A DNA stretch of 64,000 nt, taken from Hyphomonas sp. BRH_c22. Lineage in GTDB: Bacteria; Pseudomonadota; Alphaproteobacteria; Caulobacterales; Hyphomonadaceae. The notes under the pieces were generated by a model, which searched no databases, was not told the DNA's origin, and saw only the letters and a program-made list of their open reading frames with translations. The position numbers were made by a program, and so were the translations under genes. Position 1 is the stretch's first letter, and every line of letters begins with the position of its first letter. This document shows positions 18,519 through 27,336 of the stretch, in pieces. The DNA lies in contig NZ_LADU01000092.1 in NCBI RefSeq assembly GCF_000961795.1, positions 62,001-126,000 on the forward strand. Direction: 5' to 3'.

Positions 18519-19926
18519 ATTTTTCCCGATACTTCTGGACGACGCGAAGCGCGATCAGGTTGAATACGAGCGTGACCGCAAACAGGACCAGGCCAAGCGC
18601 GAAAGCCGACAAGGTTTTCGGGCTGTCAAATTCCGTTTCTCCGGTCAGCAGCGCCACGATCTGGACTGTAATCGTCGTCAGGTCTGCGGTTGGATCGGCG
18701 GAGATGCGCGCCCGCTGTCCCGCCGCCATGACGACAATCATGGTCTCGCCGATTGCACGCGACACTGCCAGCAAAAGCGACGCAATGATCCCAGGCAGCG
18801 CGGCAGGCAGAACGACGTGCTTGACCGTTTCCGACTTGGTTGCGCCCATTGCATATGCCGCATCGCGCAACGTCTGCGGCACAGCATTGATGACATCATC
18901 GGAGAGGGACGACACGAACGGGATTACCATTATTCCCATCACCAGCCCTGCAGCCAGCGCGCTCGTCGGCTGGGCTGCGAGCAGCGGCTCGCTCGTCAAA
19001 CCGGATGAGATGAGCGTTGTGTTGATCCAGACGGCGAGAGAGCGGATAGACGGCGCGACGACAAGTAGCGCGAAAAAGCCATACACGACCGTCGGGATGC
19101 CTGCGAGGATTTCGAGGATCGGCTTGACCCAGCCCCGCACTTTGGGCCCCGCATATTCCGAAAGATATATAGCGGCGAACAAGCCAACCGGCGCAGCGAT
19201 CAGCATCGCGATCAGCGCAATCATGAAGGTGCCAAAGAACAGGGGCAACGCGCCGAACTCGGCGCTTGTCTGAGCGTTCCATCGCGTTCCAAACAGGAAA
19301 TCCCAGAACGGAATCTCCGCAAAGAACCTCAGGCTTTCATAGAGAAGCGAAGCAATAATTCCGACAGTCGTCGCGATCGCGATGGCCGCGCAGAGGAACA
19401 GCATGAGTTCAATGCCGGCCTCGACGCGATTTCGCGCCCGAAAGCCGGGCACAATGCGGCGCCTGGCCAGAACAAAGCCAACAGTCGCACCCAGCAATGC
19501 CAAGCCGATCGCACTCAGTTTCACCACCCCCTGAATTTCGAGGTAGCGGTTCGTAATGGCGGCGAAGACACGGTCGGCGCCGGTATAGTCGTTGTGGACG
19601 GCAGCTCGTGATACGGCGTCCAGGTAAACGCCCAATTCGACACCTGGAATCTTCAGGAAATTGGCTGGGAGTTCGCTCACGAGCTGCGATCGCACGAGGC
19701 TCTCGCCCATGAGACCGTACCCCAATGCCACGATCAGGGCGGGCACGAAGGTCCACATCGCGACGAAGTAGCCGTGATAATTTGGCCGGGAGTGGATGCG
19801 GGCAGCAGCAGGCCCGGAAAACCGCTCGGCCTGAACGCGCCCCACAAAAAAGGCGCCCGACGCGAGCATTGCGAGCAATGCGAGCATCAACCAACCCATG
19901 GGCAAATGGCCGAGCTGTTGAAACAT
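18511..19926 (-). CDS. pstC: Phosphate ABC transporter permease PstC
   Basis: 471-residue integral membrane subunit of the high-affinity phosphate transporter. The N-terminal part carries additional membrane segments (about 12-31, 52-73, 130-150), then the permease core with IYLSEYAGPKVRGWVKPILE, the EAA-like motif AMGATKSETVKHVVLPAA and RAIGETMIVVMAAGQ. It is the first gene of the operon and has a Pho-box-like direct repeat upstream. No periplasmic phosphate-binding protein gene (pstS) precedes it, unlike many pst operons. Confidence 0.95.
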   Translation of the reverse strand: MFQQLGHLPMGWLMLALLAMLASGAFFVGRVQAERFSGPAAARIHSRPNYHGYFVAMWTFVPALIVALGYGLMGESLVRSQLVSELPANFLKIPGVELGVYLDAVSRAAVHNDYTGADRVFAAITNRYLEIQGVVKLSAIGLALLGATVGFVLARRRIVPGFRARNRVEAGIELMLFLCAAIAIATTVGIIASLLYESLRFFAEIPFWDFLFGTRWNAQTSAEFGALPLFFGTFMIALIAMLIAAPVGLFAAIYLSEYAGPKVRGWVKPILEILAGIPTVVYGFFALLVVAPSIRSLAVWINTTLISSGLTSEPLLAAQPTSALAAGLVMGIMVIPFVSSLSDDVINAVPQTLRDAAYAMGATKSETVKHVVLPAALPGIIASLLLAVSRAIGETMIVVMAAGQRARISADPTADLTTITVQIVALLTGETEFDSPKTLSAFALGLVLFAVTLVFNLIALRVVQKYREKYD

Positions 19927-19970
19927 CCAGTCCGAAATCCCCGTTTATGGTGCCCCTTTAATGCTGCTCC

Positions 19971-19988
19971 ACGACAATTCTGTGACAA
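19971..19988 (-). promoter_or_regulatory. Pho box upstream of pstC
   Basis: Read on the minus strand the site is TTGTCAC-AGAA-TTGTCGT, two seven-base repeats separated by four bases. This is the spacing and core (TGTCA) of the PhoB binding site. It lies 45-62 bp before the pstC start codon, in the 131-bp spacer shared with divergent hslV. PhoB autoregulation through this box is inferred because phoB is the last gene of the operon. Confidence 0.75.
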
Positions 19989-20057
19989 TAGGTGCGCTCT
20001 GGACAGATGAGCGCACGTGTCTTGCGCCGCACGGCCTTATCAGCCACATCTCATGCC

Positions 20058-20615
20058 ATGAAGCAGCATGCAAATTCTGACGCCATCTGGCATGGAACGA
20101 CAATACTCGCCGTCCGAAAATCCGGAAAGCTGGCTATGTTGAGTGACGGTCAGGTCTCGATGGGCCAGACCATCATGAAGGGAAACGCGCGCAAGGTAAG
20201 GCGCATTGCGGGTGGAGAAATCCTCGCAGGCTTCGCTGGCGCCACGGCGGATGCCTTCACACTGTTCGAACGCCTTGAAGCCAAACTGGAGCGCCATCCA
20301 GGCCAGCTGCAGCGCGCGGCCGTGGAACTTGCCAAGGACTGGCGCACCGAAAAATACCTTCAAAAGCTTGAGGCCCTTCTTATCGTGGCGGACAAGGACG
20401 TGACGCTGGTTATCACCGGGGCAGGCGACGTGCTTGAGCCTGAACACAATGTCGTCGCCGTGGGATCGGGGGGAAACTTCGCACTCGCAGCTGCACGGGG
20501 CCTGTATGAGTACGAGACAGATGCCGAAGTGATCGGACGCAAGGCCATGCAGATCGCAGCCGACATCTGCGTTTACACGAATGCCAATTTCACGCTCGAG
20601 ACGCTCGATACCTGA
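20058..20615 (+). CDS. hslV: HslV (ClpQ) peptidase subunit of the HslUV protease
   Basis: 185 residues. Proteolytic N-terminal-threonine subunit that forms a double hexamer with HslU. A propeptide of 13 residues ([13 protein letters not shown]) precedes the catalytic Thr14; then [44 protein letters not shown] and [16 protein letters not shown]. The chosen start matches the alphaproteobacterial form; an in-frame start at 19992 would add 22 residues without family support. hslU follows after 41 bp. Confidence 0.96.
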   Translation: MKQHANSDAIWHGTTILAVRKSGKLAMLSDGQVSMGQTIMKGNARKVRRIAGGEILAGFAGATADAFTLFERLEAKLERHPGQLQRAAVELAKDWRTEKYLQKLEALLIVADKDVTLVITGAGDVLEPEHNVVAVGSGGNFALAAARGLYEYETDAEVIGRKAMQIAADICVYTNANFTLETLDT

Positions 20616-20656
20616 ATCGTGCCTCTCTTCGATCCTGAACGACCTGAAAGCCCCGA

Positions 20657-21961
20657 ATGCAAAACCTGACACCTCGTGAGATCGTTGCCGAACTTGATCG
20701 CCACATTGTTGGCCAGAACGGCGCCAAGCGCGCCGTGGCCATCGCCCTGCGGAACCGCTGGCGCCGAAAGCAGGCGCCCGAGGCCTTGCGCAACGAAATC
20801 ACGCCAAAGAACATCCTGATGATCGGCCCGACAGGCGTGGGCAAAACCGAAGTATCGCGACGCCTCGCGAAACTGGCCAATGCCCCCTTCCTCAAAGTCG
20901 AAGCCACGAAGTTCACCGAGGTCGGCTATGTCGGCCGGGACGTGGAGCAGATCATCCGCGATCTCGTGGAAGCCGCTATCGGTATGATCCGGGAGCAGAA
21001 GCGGGCTGGCGTGGCCCAGCAGGCCCAGGACGCAGCAGAGGAACGCTTGCTCGACGCCCTGGTCGGCGAAGATGCGCAGGCGTCCACGCGGGAAGCCTTC
21101 CGACGCAAGCTCAGGTCTGGCGAGCTCGACGACAAGCCGGTCGATATTGATTTTTCGGACACTGCCAATCCGATGCAGATGATGGACATTCCCGGGCAAG
21201 GCGGATCGATGGGCATGATCAATCTGTCAGATATTCTCGGCAAGGCGATGGGCGGGCGTACCAAGCGCGTCCGAACGACGGTGCAGGAAGCCTATCGTCC
21301 GCTTCTGGACGAAGAAGCTGACCGGTTGCTGGATGAGGATGCGATCGTGCGCGAAGCGGTCGAATCCGTCGAGCAGGACGGTATCGTGTTCCTCGACGAG
21401 ATCGACAAGGTTGCTGCGCGCAAGGATCGCGGCGGCGCAGATGTCAGCCGTGAAGGTGTCCAGCGAGACCTGCTGCCTTTGATCGAAGGCACCACTGTGT
21501 CCACCAAGCGCGGCGCCGTGAAGACAGACCATATCCTGTTTATCGCGTCTGGCGCCTTCCACGTCTCGAAACCGTCCGATTTGCTGCCGGAACTTCAGGG
21601 CCGCCTGCCGATCCGGGTGGAGCTGGAAGCCTTGTCACGCGACGACCTGCGCCGCATCCTTGTCGAACCCGAAGCCAGCCTCGTGAAACAATACCAAGCC
21701 TTGATGGCCGCCGAAAATGTCACGCTGCAATTCGAGGATGCCGCAATCGACCGTTTGGCCGACCTCGCGGAAGCCGTGAACAACTCGGTCGAAAACATCG
21801 GTGCGCGGCGGCTGCAGACCGTGCTGGAGCGCCTGCTGGACGAGATCAGCTTCGACGCGCCTGACAAGTCTGGAGAAACGATAACGATCACAGCCGACTA
21901 TGTGAACGAGAGGGTCGCGGGCCTCGCTAGTAACGCGGATCTGTCGAAATTCATACTCTAG
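20657..21961 (+). CDS. hslU: HslU (ClpY) ATPase subunit of the HslUV protease
   Basis: 434-residue AAA+ unfoldase. N-terminal [20 protein letters not shown], Walker [10 protein letters not shown], the pore motif region [19 protein letters not shown], Walker [13 protein letters not shown] and the C-terminal [15 protein letters not shown] with the terminal DLSKFIL tail that docks into HslV. Co-transcribed with hslV. Confidence 0.97.
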   Translation: MQNLTPREIVAELDRHIVGQNGAKRAVAIALRNRWRRKQAPEALRNEITPKNILMIGPTGVGKTEVSRRLAKLANAPFLKVEATKFTEVGYVGRDVEQIIRDLVEAAIGMIREQKRAGVAQQAQDAAEERLLDALVGEDAQASTREAFRRKLRSGELDDKPVDIDFSDTANPMQMMDIPGQGGSMGMINLSDILGKAMGGRTKRVRTTVQEAYRPLLDEEADRLLDEDAIVREAVESVEQDGIVFLDEIDKVAARKDRGGADVSREGVQRDLLPLIEGTTVSTKRGAVKTDHILFIASGAFHVSKPSDLLPELQGRLPIRVELEALSRDDLRRILVEPEASLVKQYQALMAAENVTLQFEDAAIDRLADLAEAVNNSVENIGARRLQTVLERLLDEISFDAPDKSGETITITADYVNERVAGLASNADLSKFIL

Positions 21962-21971
21962 ATTGGAGTAT

Positions 21972-22310
21972 TCACGCCGATGTCGCGCGACGGACCGGCA
22001 AGTGTTTCTTGCCCCAGTCCCGAAGCGTCATCAGGGCGGGTGCCAGTTCAATCCCCTTTTCCGTGAGAACGTAATCGTACCGCTTCGGGGCCTGCGAATA
22101 GGCCTTCTTGACGAGTATTTCGGCATCAACCAGGCGCTTCAGCCTGTCGGTAAGAATGTGCCGGGTCATGCCGCTCGAATCTGCAAACTGCTCGAAACGC
22201 GACAATCCAAGGAAACAGTCACGCAGGATCAGCAGGGTCCATCGATCTCCGAGCACGGACAGCGTTCGCGCCACGGGGCACCAGTTGTCTGAAAGTTCCG
22301 ACCATTTCAT
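21972..22310 (-). CDS. HxlR-family transcriptional regulator
   Basis: 112-residue winged-helix regulator. Family marks are the N-terminal Cys motif NWCPVARTLSVLGDRWTLLI and FEQFADSSGMTRHILTDRLK, then the wing KRYDYVLTEKGIEL. The start at 22310 (MKWSELSDNW) has GAGGTGG upstream. HxlR proteins usually control a neighbouring divergent gene and respond to aldehydes, quinones or oxidants. Here the neighbours are not divergent, so the target is unclear. Confidence 0.88.
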   Translation of the reverse strand: MKWSELSDNWCPVARTLSVLGDRWTLLILRDCFLGLSRFEQFADSSGMTRHILTDRLKRLVDAEILVKKAYSQAPKRYDYVLTEKGIELAPALMTLRDWGKKHLPVRRATSA

Positions 22311-22417
22311 GGGCCAACCACCTCGCAAACCAGTTGGAGTTCCGAAACAGCACTTAATCACGATTCGGCAGTGCTGTACGTCGGGCTGGCTCTGTCAGGC
22401 GTGTCGCCTATGCGTCG

Positions 22418-23416
22418 TCAGGCATCAATCCCGGCGGCCAGGGCGAGACTTGCAAGCGAAACTTCAGGTCTTGGCCCGAAATGGCTGATTACTTCCGCAG
22501 CTGCGATATGCCCGAGACGTGCGCACGTCACGAGCGGCAGGCCTTTGGCATATCCAAACAGGAATCCCGCTGCATATTGATCGCCGGCACCGGTTGTATC
22601 GACGACTTTCGCAATGGGTTCCGCCAGAATGACAATCGGCTCACCGTCACCAATGACGACTGAGCCCTTTTCGCTCCGTGTAACGGCCGCGATGGCCGTA
22701 TCCGCCTGGAGGCGCGAGATGGCTTCATCGAAGTCTCGCGTCTGGTACAGCGAGAGGAGTTCTTCTTCATTGGCAAAGAGAATATCGACATGGTTCTGCA
22801 CAAGATGCAGGAAGCTTTCACGGTGCCGATCGACACAGAAGCTGTCCGAAAGGGTCAGCGAGACAAGACGACCGGCGGCTTTCGCAATCTCGGATGCATG
22901 AACGAACGCTGTCTTGGCGTCGTCTTTGTCGAATAGATATCCTTCAAGATAGAGGATCTTCCCGGCCCTTACCACGTCCTCGTCAACATCCGCCTTGGAG
23001 AACAGGACCGATGCACCGAGGAACGTGTTCATGCTCCGTGCGCCATCGTCATTCACGAATATGATGCAGCGGGCAGTGGCAGGTCCGCCATCCAGCGGAT
23101 GCGTGGCGAAGGGGACACCCGAGTTGGTCAATTCTTCCCGGAACTGCCGGCCCAGATCGTCATTCGCGGTCTTGCCGATATAAGCCGCACTGCCGCCAAA
23201 ACTCGCAATACCAGCAATCGTGTTTGCACCACTTCCTCCCGACGTGATGACCGGGTTCTTCGTCTCAGCCGTCAAGGCATGGGCGCGAGGCTCGTCAATC
23301 AATGTCATCGCATCTTTCTGGATGCCCCACTCCTGGAGAAAGGCATCATCTGCACGCGACAGGATATCGACGATCGCATTGCCCAAACCGACAACGTCAA
23401 AACGGGTGGATGTCAT
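22418..23416 (-). CDS. PfkB-family kinase, probable adenosine/sugar kinase
   Basis: 332-residue ribokinase/PfkB-fold kinase. It shows FDVVGLGNAIVDIL, the substrate-binding GGSGANTIAGIASFGG, a dimer/lid region and the anion-hole motif DTTGAGDQYAAGFLFGYA with catalytic Asp. From memory the N-terminal pattern is that of the adenosine kinase-like branch found in Alphaproteobacteria. The exact substrate (adenosine or another nucleoside/sugar) cannot be settled from sequence. It is divergent from the ATP-grasp gene at 23501. Confidence 0.85.
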   Translation of the reverse strand: MTSTRFDVVGLGNAIVDILSRADDAFLQEWGIQKDAMTLIDEPRAHALTAETKNPVITSGGSGANTIAGIASFGGSAAYIGKTANDDLGRQFREELTNSGVPFATHPLDGGPATARCIIFVNDDGARSMNTFLGASVLFSKADVDEDVVRAGKILYLEGYLFDKDDAKTAFVHASEIAKAAGRLVSLTLSDSFCVDRHRESFLHLVQNHVDILFANEEELLSLYQTRDFDEAISRLQADTAIAAVTRSEKGSVVIGDGEPIVILAEPIAKVVDTTGAGDQYAAGFLFGYAKGLPLVTCARLGHIAAAEVISHFGPRPEVSLASLALAAGIDA

Positions 23417-23500
23417 GATTACTCAGCCTTGGTTTTCCTGATCGCCGATTGCCAGACAACACTGATGGACGCAACCGTATCGCATGATAAACGGGCGGGC

Positions 23501-24379
23501 ATGAAGATCGCCTACCTTGCCTCCCGAGTCACCCTGCCCGGTTCCGATATACGGCGAGGTGATGCCTTCGAGCACGATTACATGATGAATGCGCTCGTTC
23601 CCGCCTTTGCGGCGCAAGGCATGACGCTGATCGACATTTCCTGGGATGATGCTGAGGCCGACTGGGCATCGTTCGATGCAGCGATTATCGGAACAACGTG
23701 GGACTATTGGGACCGGCTGGATGAGTTCCTGGCCACGATTGAGCGGATTGGCCAGCGGACTAGGCTTTTCAATCCGTCCGAACTGGTGCTCTGGAATATT
23801 AGAAAAACCTATCTCAGGCACCTAGAAATGAATGGCGCAAAGCTCATTCCGACGCTTTGGCTCGATACGGTCACGCGAGAGGATGTCGAGAACGCCTTCG
23901 ACATGCTGGGAAGTGACGACCTTGTGTTCAAGCGCCAGGTGGGCGCCGGCGCGAAGGACCAGCATCGATTGAAGCGTGGCGCTCCGATCCCTGACATGCC
24001 CCATGCCATGATGGCTCAGCCCTTCATAAAGATGATTCAAGACGAAGGCGAAATCAGTTTCATCTTCATCGACGGCGAATTCAGTCACGCCCTCGTCAAA
24101 CGCGCAGCGTCGGGCGACTATCGCATTCAGTCATCTTACGGCGGGACTGAACAGGCCGTCACCCCCTCGCCTGCTGACCTTGCATCAGCACAGGCGGTTA
24201 TATTGATGCTGGACACCGCACCGCTTTACGGCCGTGTGGATATGCTCAGAGGCGAGGCAGGTGACCTGCTGCTGATGGAACTGGAGTTGATAGAGCCATA
24301 TCTTTACCCGCATGAGGGTCCCGGTCTTGGCGCAAAAATGGCCTCTGCGATTGTCAGGCGCCTCAGGTCTGGCTCCTAG
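23501..24379 (+). CDS. ATP-grasp domain enzyme related to glutathione synthetase/RimK
   Basis: 292 residues from the ATG at 23501 (MKIAYLASRVTLPGSDIRRG); an ATG at 23465 would add 12 residues. The fold is indicated by a preATP-grasp N-domain (DAAIIGTTWDYWDRLDEFL), NPSELVLWNIRKTYLRHLE, the ATP-binding VFKRQVGAGAKDQHRL, GEISFIFIDGEFSHALVKRA and the metal-site LLLMELELIEPYLYP. These enzymes ligate a carboxylate to an amine. This branch resembles ATP-grasp proteins such as the cycloserine ligase DcsG, but the substrate is unknown and no biosynthetic cluster surrounds it. Confidence 0.78.
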   Translation: MKIAYLASRVTLPGSDIRRGDAFEHDYMMNALVPAFAAQGMTLIDISWDDAEADWASFDAAIIGTTWDYWDRLDEFLATIERIGQRTRLFNPSELVLWNIRKTYLRHLEMNGAKLIPTLWLDTVTREDVENAFDMLGSDDLVFKRQVGAGAKDQHRLKRGAPIPDMPHAMMAQPFIKMIQDEGEISFIFIDGEFSHALVKRAASGDYRIQSSYGGTEQAVTPSPADLASAQAVILMLDTAPLYGRVDMLRGEAGDLLLMELELIEPYLYPHEGPGLGAKMASAIVRRLRSGS

Positions 24380-24521
24380 GTATTGCGCACCGACGTCATC
24401 AACAACCACGGCGAAACCACCTTCAGGATGAGTTTCATTGCGCACGTCTCGCGGCATTCTGTGACCAAGGCGTTCTGGTAATGTTGCCTGCATAAAGCGA
24501 GCAAATCGACTGGCGGAAATG

Positions 24522-25277
24522 TCACGTACCGCGCTCTCTGCGTGGCTTGGCTTTCGCCCTGGGGCCCAACCGGGAGACCGTCGCCGGATCTGGCGTCTTG
24601 GGTTTGTATTTGCACAAATGCGCGATGGCACAATGCCAGCACTCAGGGGTCTGAGCCTTGCACACATACCGGCCATGCAGGATCAGCCAGTGATGTGCGC
24701 CATGCCTGAATTGCGGTGGCGTGATTCGCTCCAGTCCCATTTCCACCTGGTCGGGGGTTTTTCCTGGCGCCAGGCCAGTTCGGTTGGAAACGCGAAACAC
24801 ATGCGTGTCGACGGCAATAGTCGGTACGCCAAATGCCTCGTTCAAGACGACATTCGCCGTCTTGCGCCCAACGCCGGGCAATTCCTGAAGTTCTTCACGC
24901 GTGCGTGGAACGACCCCGTCAAACTTGTCGATCAGCATCTGGCTGAGTGCGATGACGTTCTTGGCCTTGTTCCGCCACAGGCCAATCGTGCGGATATGTT
25001 CGGCCACGCCATCTTCTCCCAGCGCAAGCATTTTCTCAGGCGTATCTGCGACCGCAAAAAGCTTGGCGGTGGCCTTGTTCACTCCGACATCTGTTGCCTG
25101 CGCAGACAATGCGACTGCGACGACAAGGGTGTACGGGCTGGTAAAATCAAGTTCGGTCCGCGGTTCCGGCCTGTCCTGCGCCAGCGCCTGATAGAGTTCA
25201 ATCGCACGCTCACGCCCAAAGGTCCGCGGGGCTCGCGTTTTCGTCGTCTTCTTCTGAACGGTCTTTTTGTCAGTCAT
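24522..25277 (-). CDS. nth: Endonuclease III (Nth) DNA glycosylase/AP lyase
   Basis: 251 residues. Removes oxidised pyrimidines and cleaves abasic sites. The helix-hairpin-helix LPGVGRKTANVVLNEAFG carries the catalytic Lys, followed by the catalytic Asp in VDTHVFRVSNR. The C-terminal 4Fe-4S ligands are complete (CKAQTPECWHCAIAHLC, C-X6-C-X2-C-X5-C). A basic tail (RLGPRAKAKPRR) extends beyond the cluster. Divergent from the DUF2244 gene. Confidence 0.96.
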   Translation of the reverse strand: MTDKKTVQKKTTKTRAPRTFGRERAIELYQALAQDRPEPRTELDFTSPYTLVVAVALSAQATDVGVNKATAKLFAVADTPEKMLALGEDGVAEHIRTIGLWRNKAKNVIALSQMLIDKFDGVVPRTREELQELPGVGRKTANVVLNEAFGVPTIAVDTHVFRVSNRTGLAPGKTPDQVEMGLERITPPQFRHGAHHWLILHGRYVCKAQTPECWHCAIAHLCKYKPKTPDPATVSRLGPRAKAKPRRERGT

Positions 25278-25334
25278 GACTTATGTGTTTAAGACGCACT
25301 TTTCCCTGCGCAAGCGCGTGCTAGATAAACTCCC

Positions 25335-25823
25335 ATGTCTGAGGTTCAGGAAACCATCTATTTCGACGCTGTGCTAACGCCCAACCGGTCGCTCAGTCCG
25401 CACGGATTTGCGATTGTCATGGCGGTGGTTGGTATTGTCAGCTTCTTTTACGGAGTTGCGTTCGTTTCAATCGGGGCTTTTCCAATACTGGGCTTCTTCG
25501 GACTGGACGCACTGGCCATCTACCTGGCGTTTCGATGGTCGTTCAGACAACAACGGGAAGAGACCCGGGTTACGGTCACAGGTAAATCGCTCGTGCTGCA
25601 CCATCGCAAATCCGACGGCACCAAAAGAACCGTGGAACTGCCCGCAGCCTTCGCACGCGTCGAACTCGATGAACCACTGACCACGACCAGCTGGCTGCGA
25701 ATCGAGCATGGGCGCACGGCCTATGTCATCGGCCGGTTTCTGACGCCGCCAGAGCGCAAATCACTCGCGACCGCCCTTCGCCTCGCCATTCTGAATGCCC
25801 GCGCAGAAAGGCATCTGGCGTGA
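25335..25823 (+). CDS. DUF2244 membrane protein
   Basis: 162-residue protein of the DUF2244 family, common in Alphaproteobacteria and of unknown function. Two adjacent hydrophobic segments (about residues 26-46 and 48-68) are followed by a cytoplasmic beta-rich domain (TRVTVTGKSLVLHHR, TSWLRIEHGRTAYVIG, FLTPPERKSLATALR). It is often next to nth, as here, where it is divergent by 57 bp. No function can be assigned. Confidence 0.85.
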   Translation: MSEVQETIYFDAVLTPNRSLSPHGFAIVMAVVGIVSFFYGVAFVSIGAFPILGFFGLDALAIYLAFRWSFRQQREETRVTVTGKSLVLHHRKSDGTKRTVELPAAFARVELDEPLTTTSWLRIEHGRTAYVIGRFLTPPERKSLATALRLAILNARAERHLA

Positions 25824-25843
25824 TTCAAGGTCAACAAAAATAA

Positions 25844-25859
25844 ATGACGCATGCGTCAT
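25844..25859. promoter_or_regulatory. Perfect 16-bp palindrome upstream of the CYP153 gene
   Basis: ATGACGCATGCGTCAT reads the same on both strands, 80-95 bp before the P450 start codon and 21 bp after the DUF2244 stop. The core TGAC-N6-GTCA recurs upstream of glnB (53205-53218) and between the aldolase and NAD kinase genes (43379-43392). Likely a dimeric regulator site; the regulator is unknown. Confidence 0.5.
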
Positions 25860-25938
25860 GGTTTTTTGGTACCGGGTGTGATATTCTTGGCTTGTAACAG
25901 AACTGGTGTCCCGCTCAGGGACCCTTCGGAGGAAAAAT

Positions 25939-27270
25939 ATGGCTGCCGATACCGCACAAATCTTTGATCACCCTGCGCTTCAGCGCCCGAAAGTTTCGGA
26001 CCGTGAACCCCTTCATCCCGGATACCTGCGCGTGGGAGAGGACGTGCCGCCCGCGTCTGCGCTCGACATCACGACGATGGACATCGTCGACCCGGAGGTC
26101 TGGCGTCAGGGCAAGTACTGGGACCGGCTTGAGCGGCTGCGTAACGAAGACCCGGTCCACTTCACACCAGACAGTTTTGTCGGGCCATACTGGTCGGTCA
26201 CCCGCTATGAGGACATCATGGCCATCGACACCGATCACAAGCGCTTCTCATCCAGTTGGGAACATGGCGGAATCACGCTTGGCGCGCCGCTTGAAGACTT
26301 TGAAATGCCGATGTTCATCGCGATGGACGAGCCGCGTCACTCCGAGCAGCGAATCACTGTCCAACCTGCCGTCGCGCCAAACATGCTCAAGGAATATGAA
26401 CCCCTGATCCGCTCGCGGACGCAGGGATTGCTGGACAGCCTTCCTGTCGGAGAGCCGTTCGACTGGGTCGATAAGGTGTCCGTGGAACTGACGACAATGA
26501 TGCTGGCCACGCTGTTCGACTATCCGTTCGAGCGCCGCCGGGACCTAACCCGCTGGTCGGATGTTTCGACGAACATGAACAATCCCGATATCTGCCCCGG
26601 CGGGGAAGAACAGTGGAAGCAGGAGATGATGACCTGCCTCACAACGTTCATGGGCATCTTCCAGGAACGTGGCGCGATGCCCGAGAAAAATGATCTTATC
26701 AGCCTGCTGGCCCATGGCGAAAAGACTCGCAACATGACGCCGATGGAGCTGCTTGGTAACGTCATCCTGCTCATCGTTGGCGGCAATGACACGACCCGCA
26801 ATTCGATGACCGGATCTGTCTACGCGCTGAACAAGTTCCCGGCTGAGTACGAAAAACTGAAAGCCGACCACTCGCTGATCCCGAACATGGTCTCGGAAAC
26901 AATCCGGTGGCAAACGCCACTCGCTTTCATGCGCCGCACCGCGCTCGAAGACGTCGAGATGCACGGCAAGACGATCAAGAAGGGTGACCAGGTCGCCATG
27001 TGGTACGTCTCCGGCAACCGCGACGAGCGCTTCTGGGACCACCCGAACGACTTCATCATCGACCGGGCGAATGCGCGCCGGCACATCTCCTTCGGATTCG
27101 GTATCCACCGCTGCGTAGGCAACCGCCTTGCGGAGCTGCAGCTGCAGATCCTGTGGCAGGAAATCATGGAGCGCTTCAGCCACATCGAAGTGCTAGCCGA
27201 GCCATCGCTGACCTCTGGCGCCTTCGTCAAGGGCTACACTTGGATGCCCGTTATCTGCCATCCAAAATAA
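25939..27270 (+). CDS. CYP153-type cytochrome P450, probable alkane/fatty-acid terminal hydroxylase
   Basis: 443 residues from the ATG at 25939, with GGAGGA just upstream. Soluble bacterial P450: I-helix ILLIVGGNDTTRNSMTG, ExxR SETIRW, and heme loop SFGFGIHRCVGNRLAEL with the cysteine ligand. PVHFTPDSFVGPYWSVTRYE, RWQTPLAFMRRTALEDVE, QVAMWYVSGNRDE and the C-terminal AFVKGYTWMPV match the CYP153 family as I remember it. CYP153 enzymes hydroxylate the terminal carbon of medium-chain alkanes, alcohols or fatty acids, using ferredoxin and ferredoxin reductase. No such redox partner lies nearby. A terminator hairpin ends the gene at 27302-27335. Confidence 0.9.
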   Translation: MAADTAQIFDHPALQRPKVSDREPLHPGYLRVGEDVPPASALDITTMDIVDPEVWRQGKYWDRLERLRNEDPVHFTPDSFVGPYWSVTRYEDIMAIDTDHKRFSSSWEHGGITLGAPLEDFEMPMFIAMDEPRHSEQRITVQPAVAPNMLKEYEPLIRSRTQGLLDSLPVGEPFDWVDKVSVELTTMMLATLFDYPFERRRDLTRWSDVSTNMNNPDICPGGEEQWKQEMMTCLTTFMGIFQERGAMPEKNDLISLLAHGEKTRNMTPMELLGNVILLIVGGNDTTRNSMTGSVYALNKFPAEYEKLKADHSLIPNMVSETIRWQTPLAFMRRTALEDVEMHGKTIKKGDQVAMWYVSGNRDERFWDHPNDFIIDRANARRHISFGFGIHRCVGNRLAELQLQILWQEIMERFSHIEVLAEPSLTSGAFVKGYTWMPVICHPK

Positions 27271-27301
27271 GCCTGTTGGCTGACGCCGCGCAAAGACTGC
27301 T

Positions 27302-27335
27302 AAACCTCCCGTCATATCCTGACGGGAGGTTTTTT
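27302..27335 (+). terminator. Perfect 13-bp terminator hairpin that also supplies the next gene's ribosome site
   Basis: AAACCTCCCGTCA (27302-27314), loop TATCC, TGACGGGAGGTTT (27320-27332), then T-run to 27335. It follows the P450 stop by 31 bp. The right arm contains GGGAGG (27324-27329), eight bases before the nitroreductase ATG at 27337, so the same bases act as terminator stem and Shine-Dalgarno sequence. Confidence 0.85.
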
Positions 27336-27336
27336 C

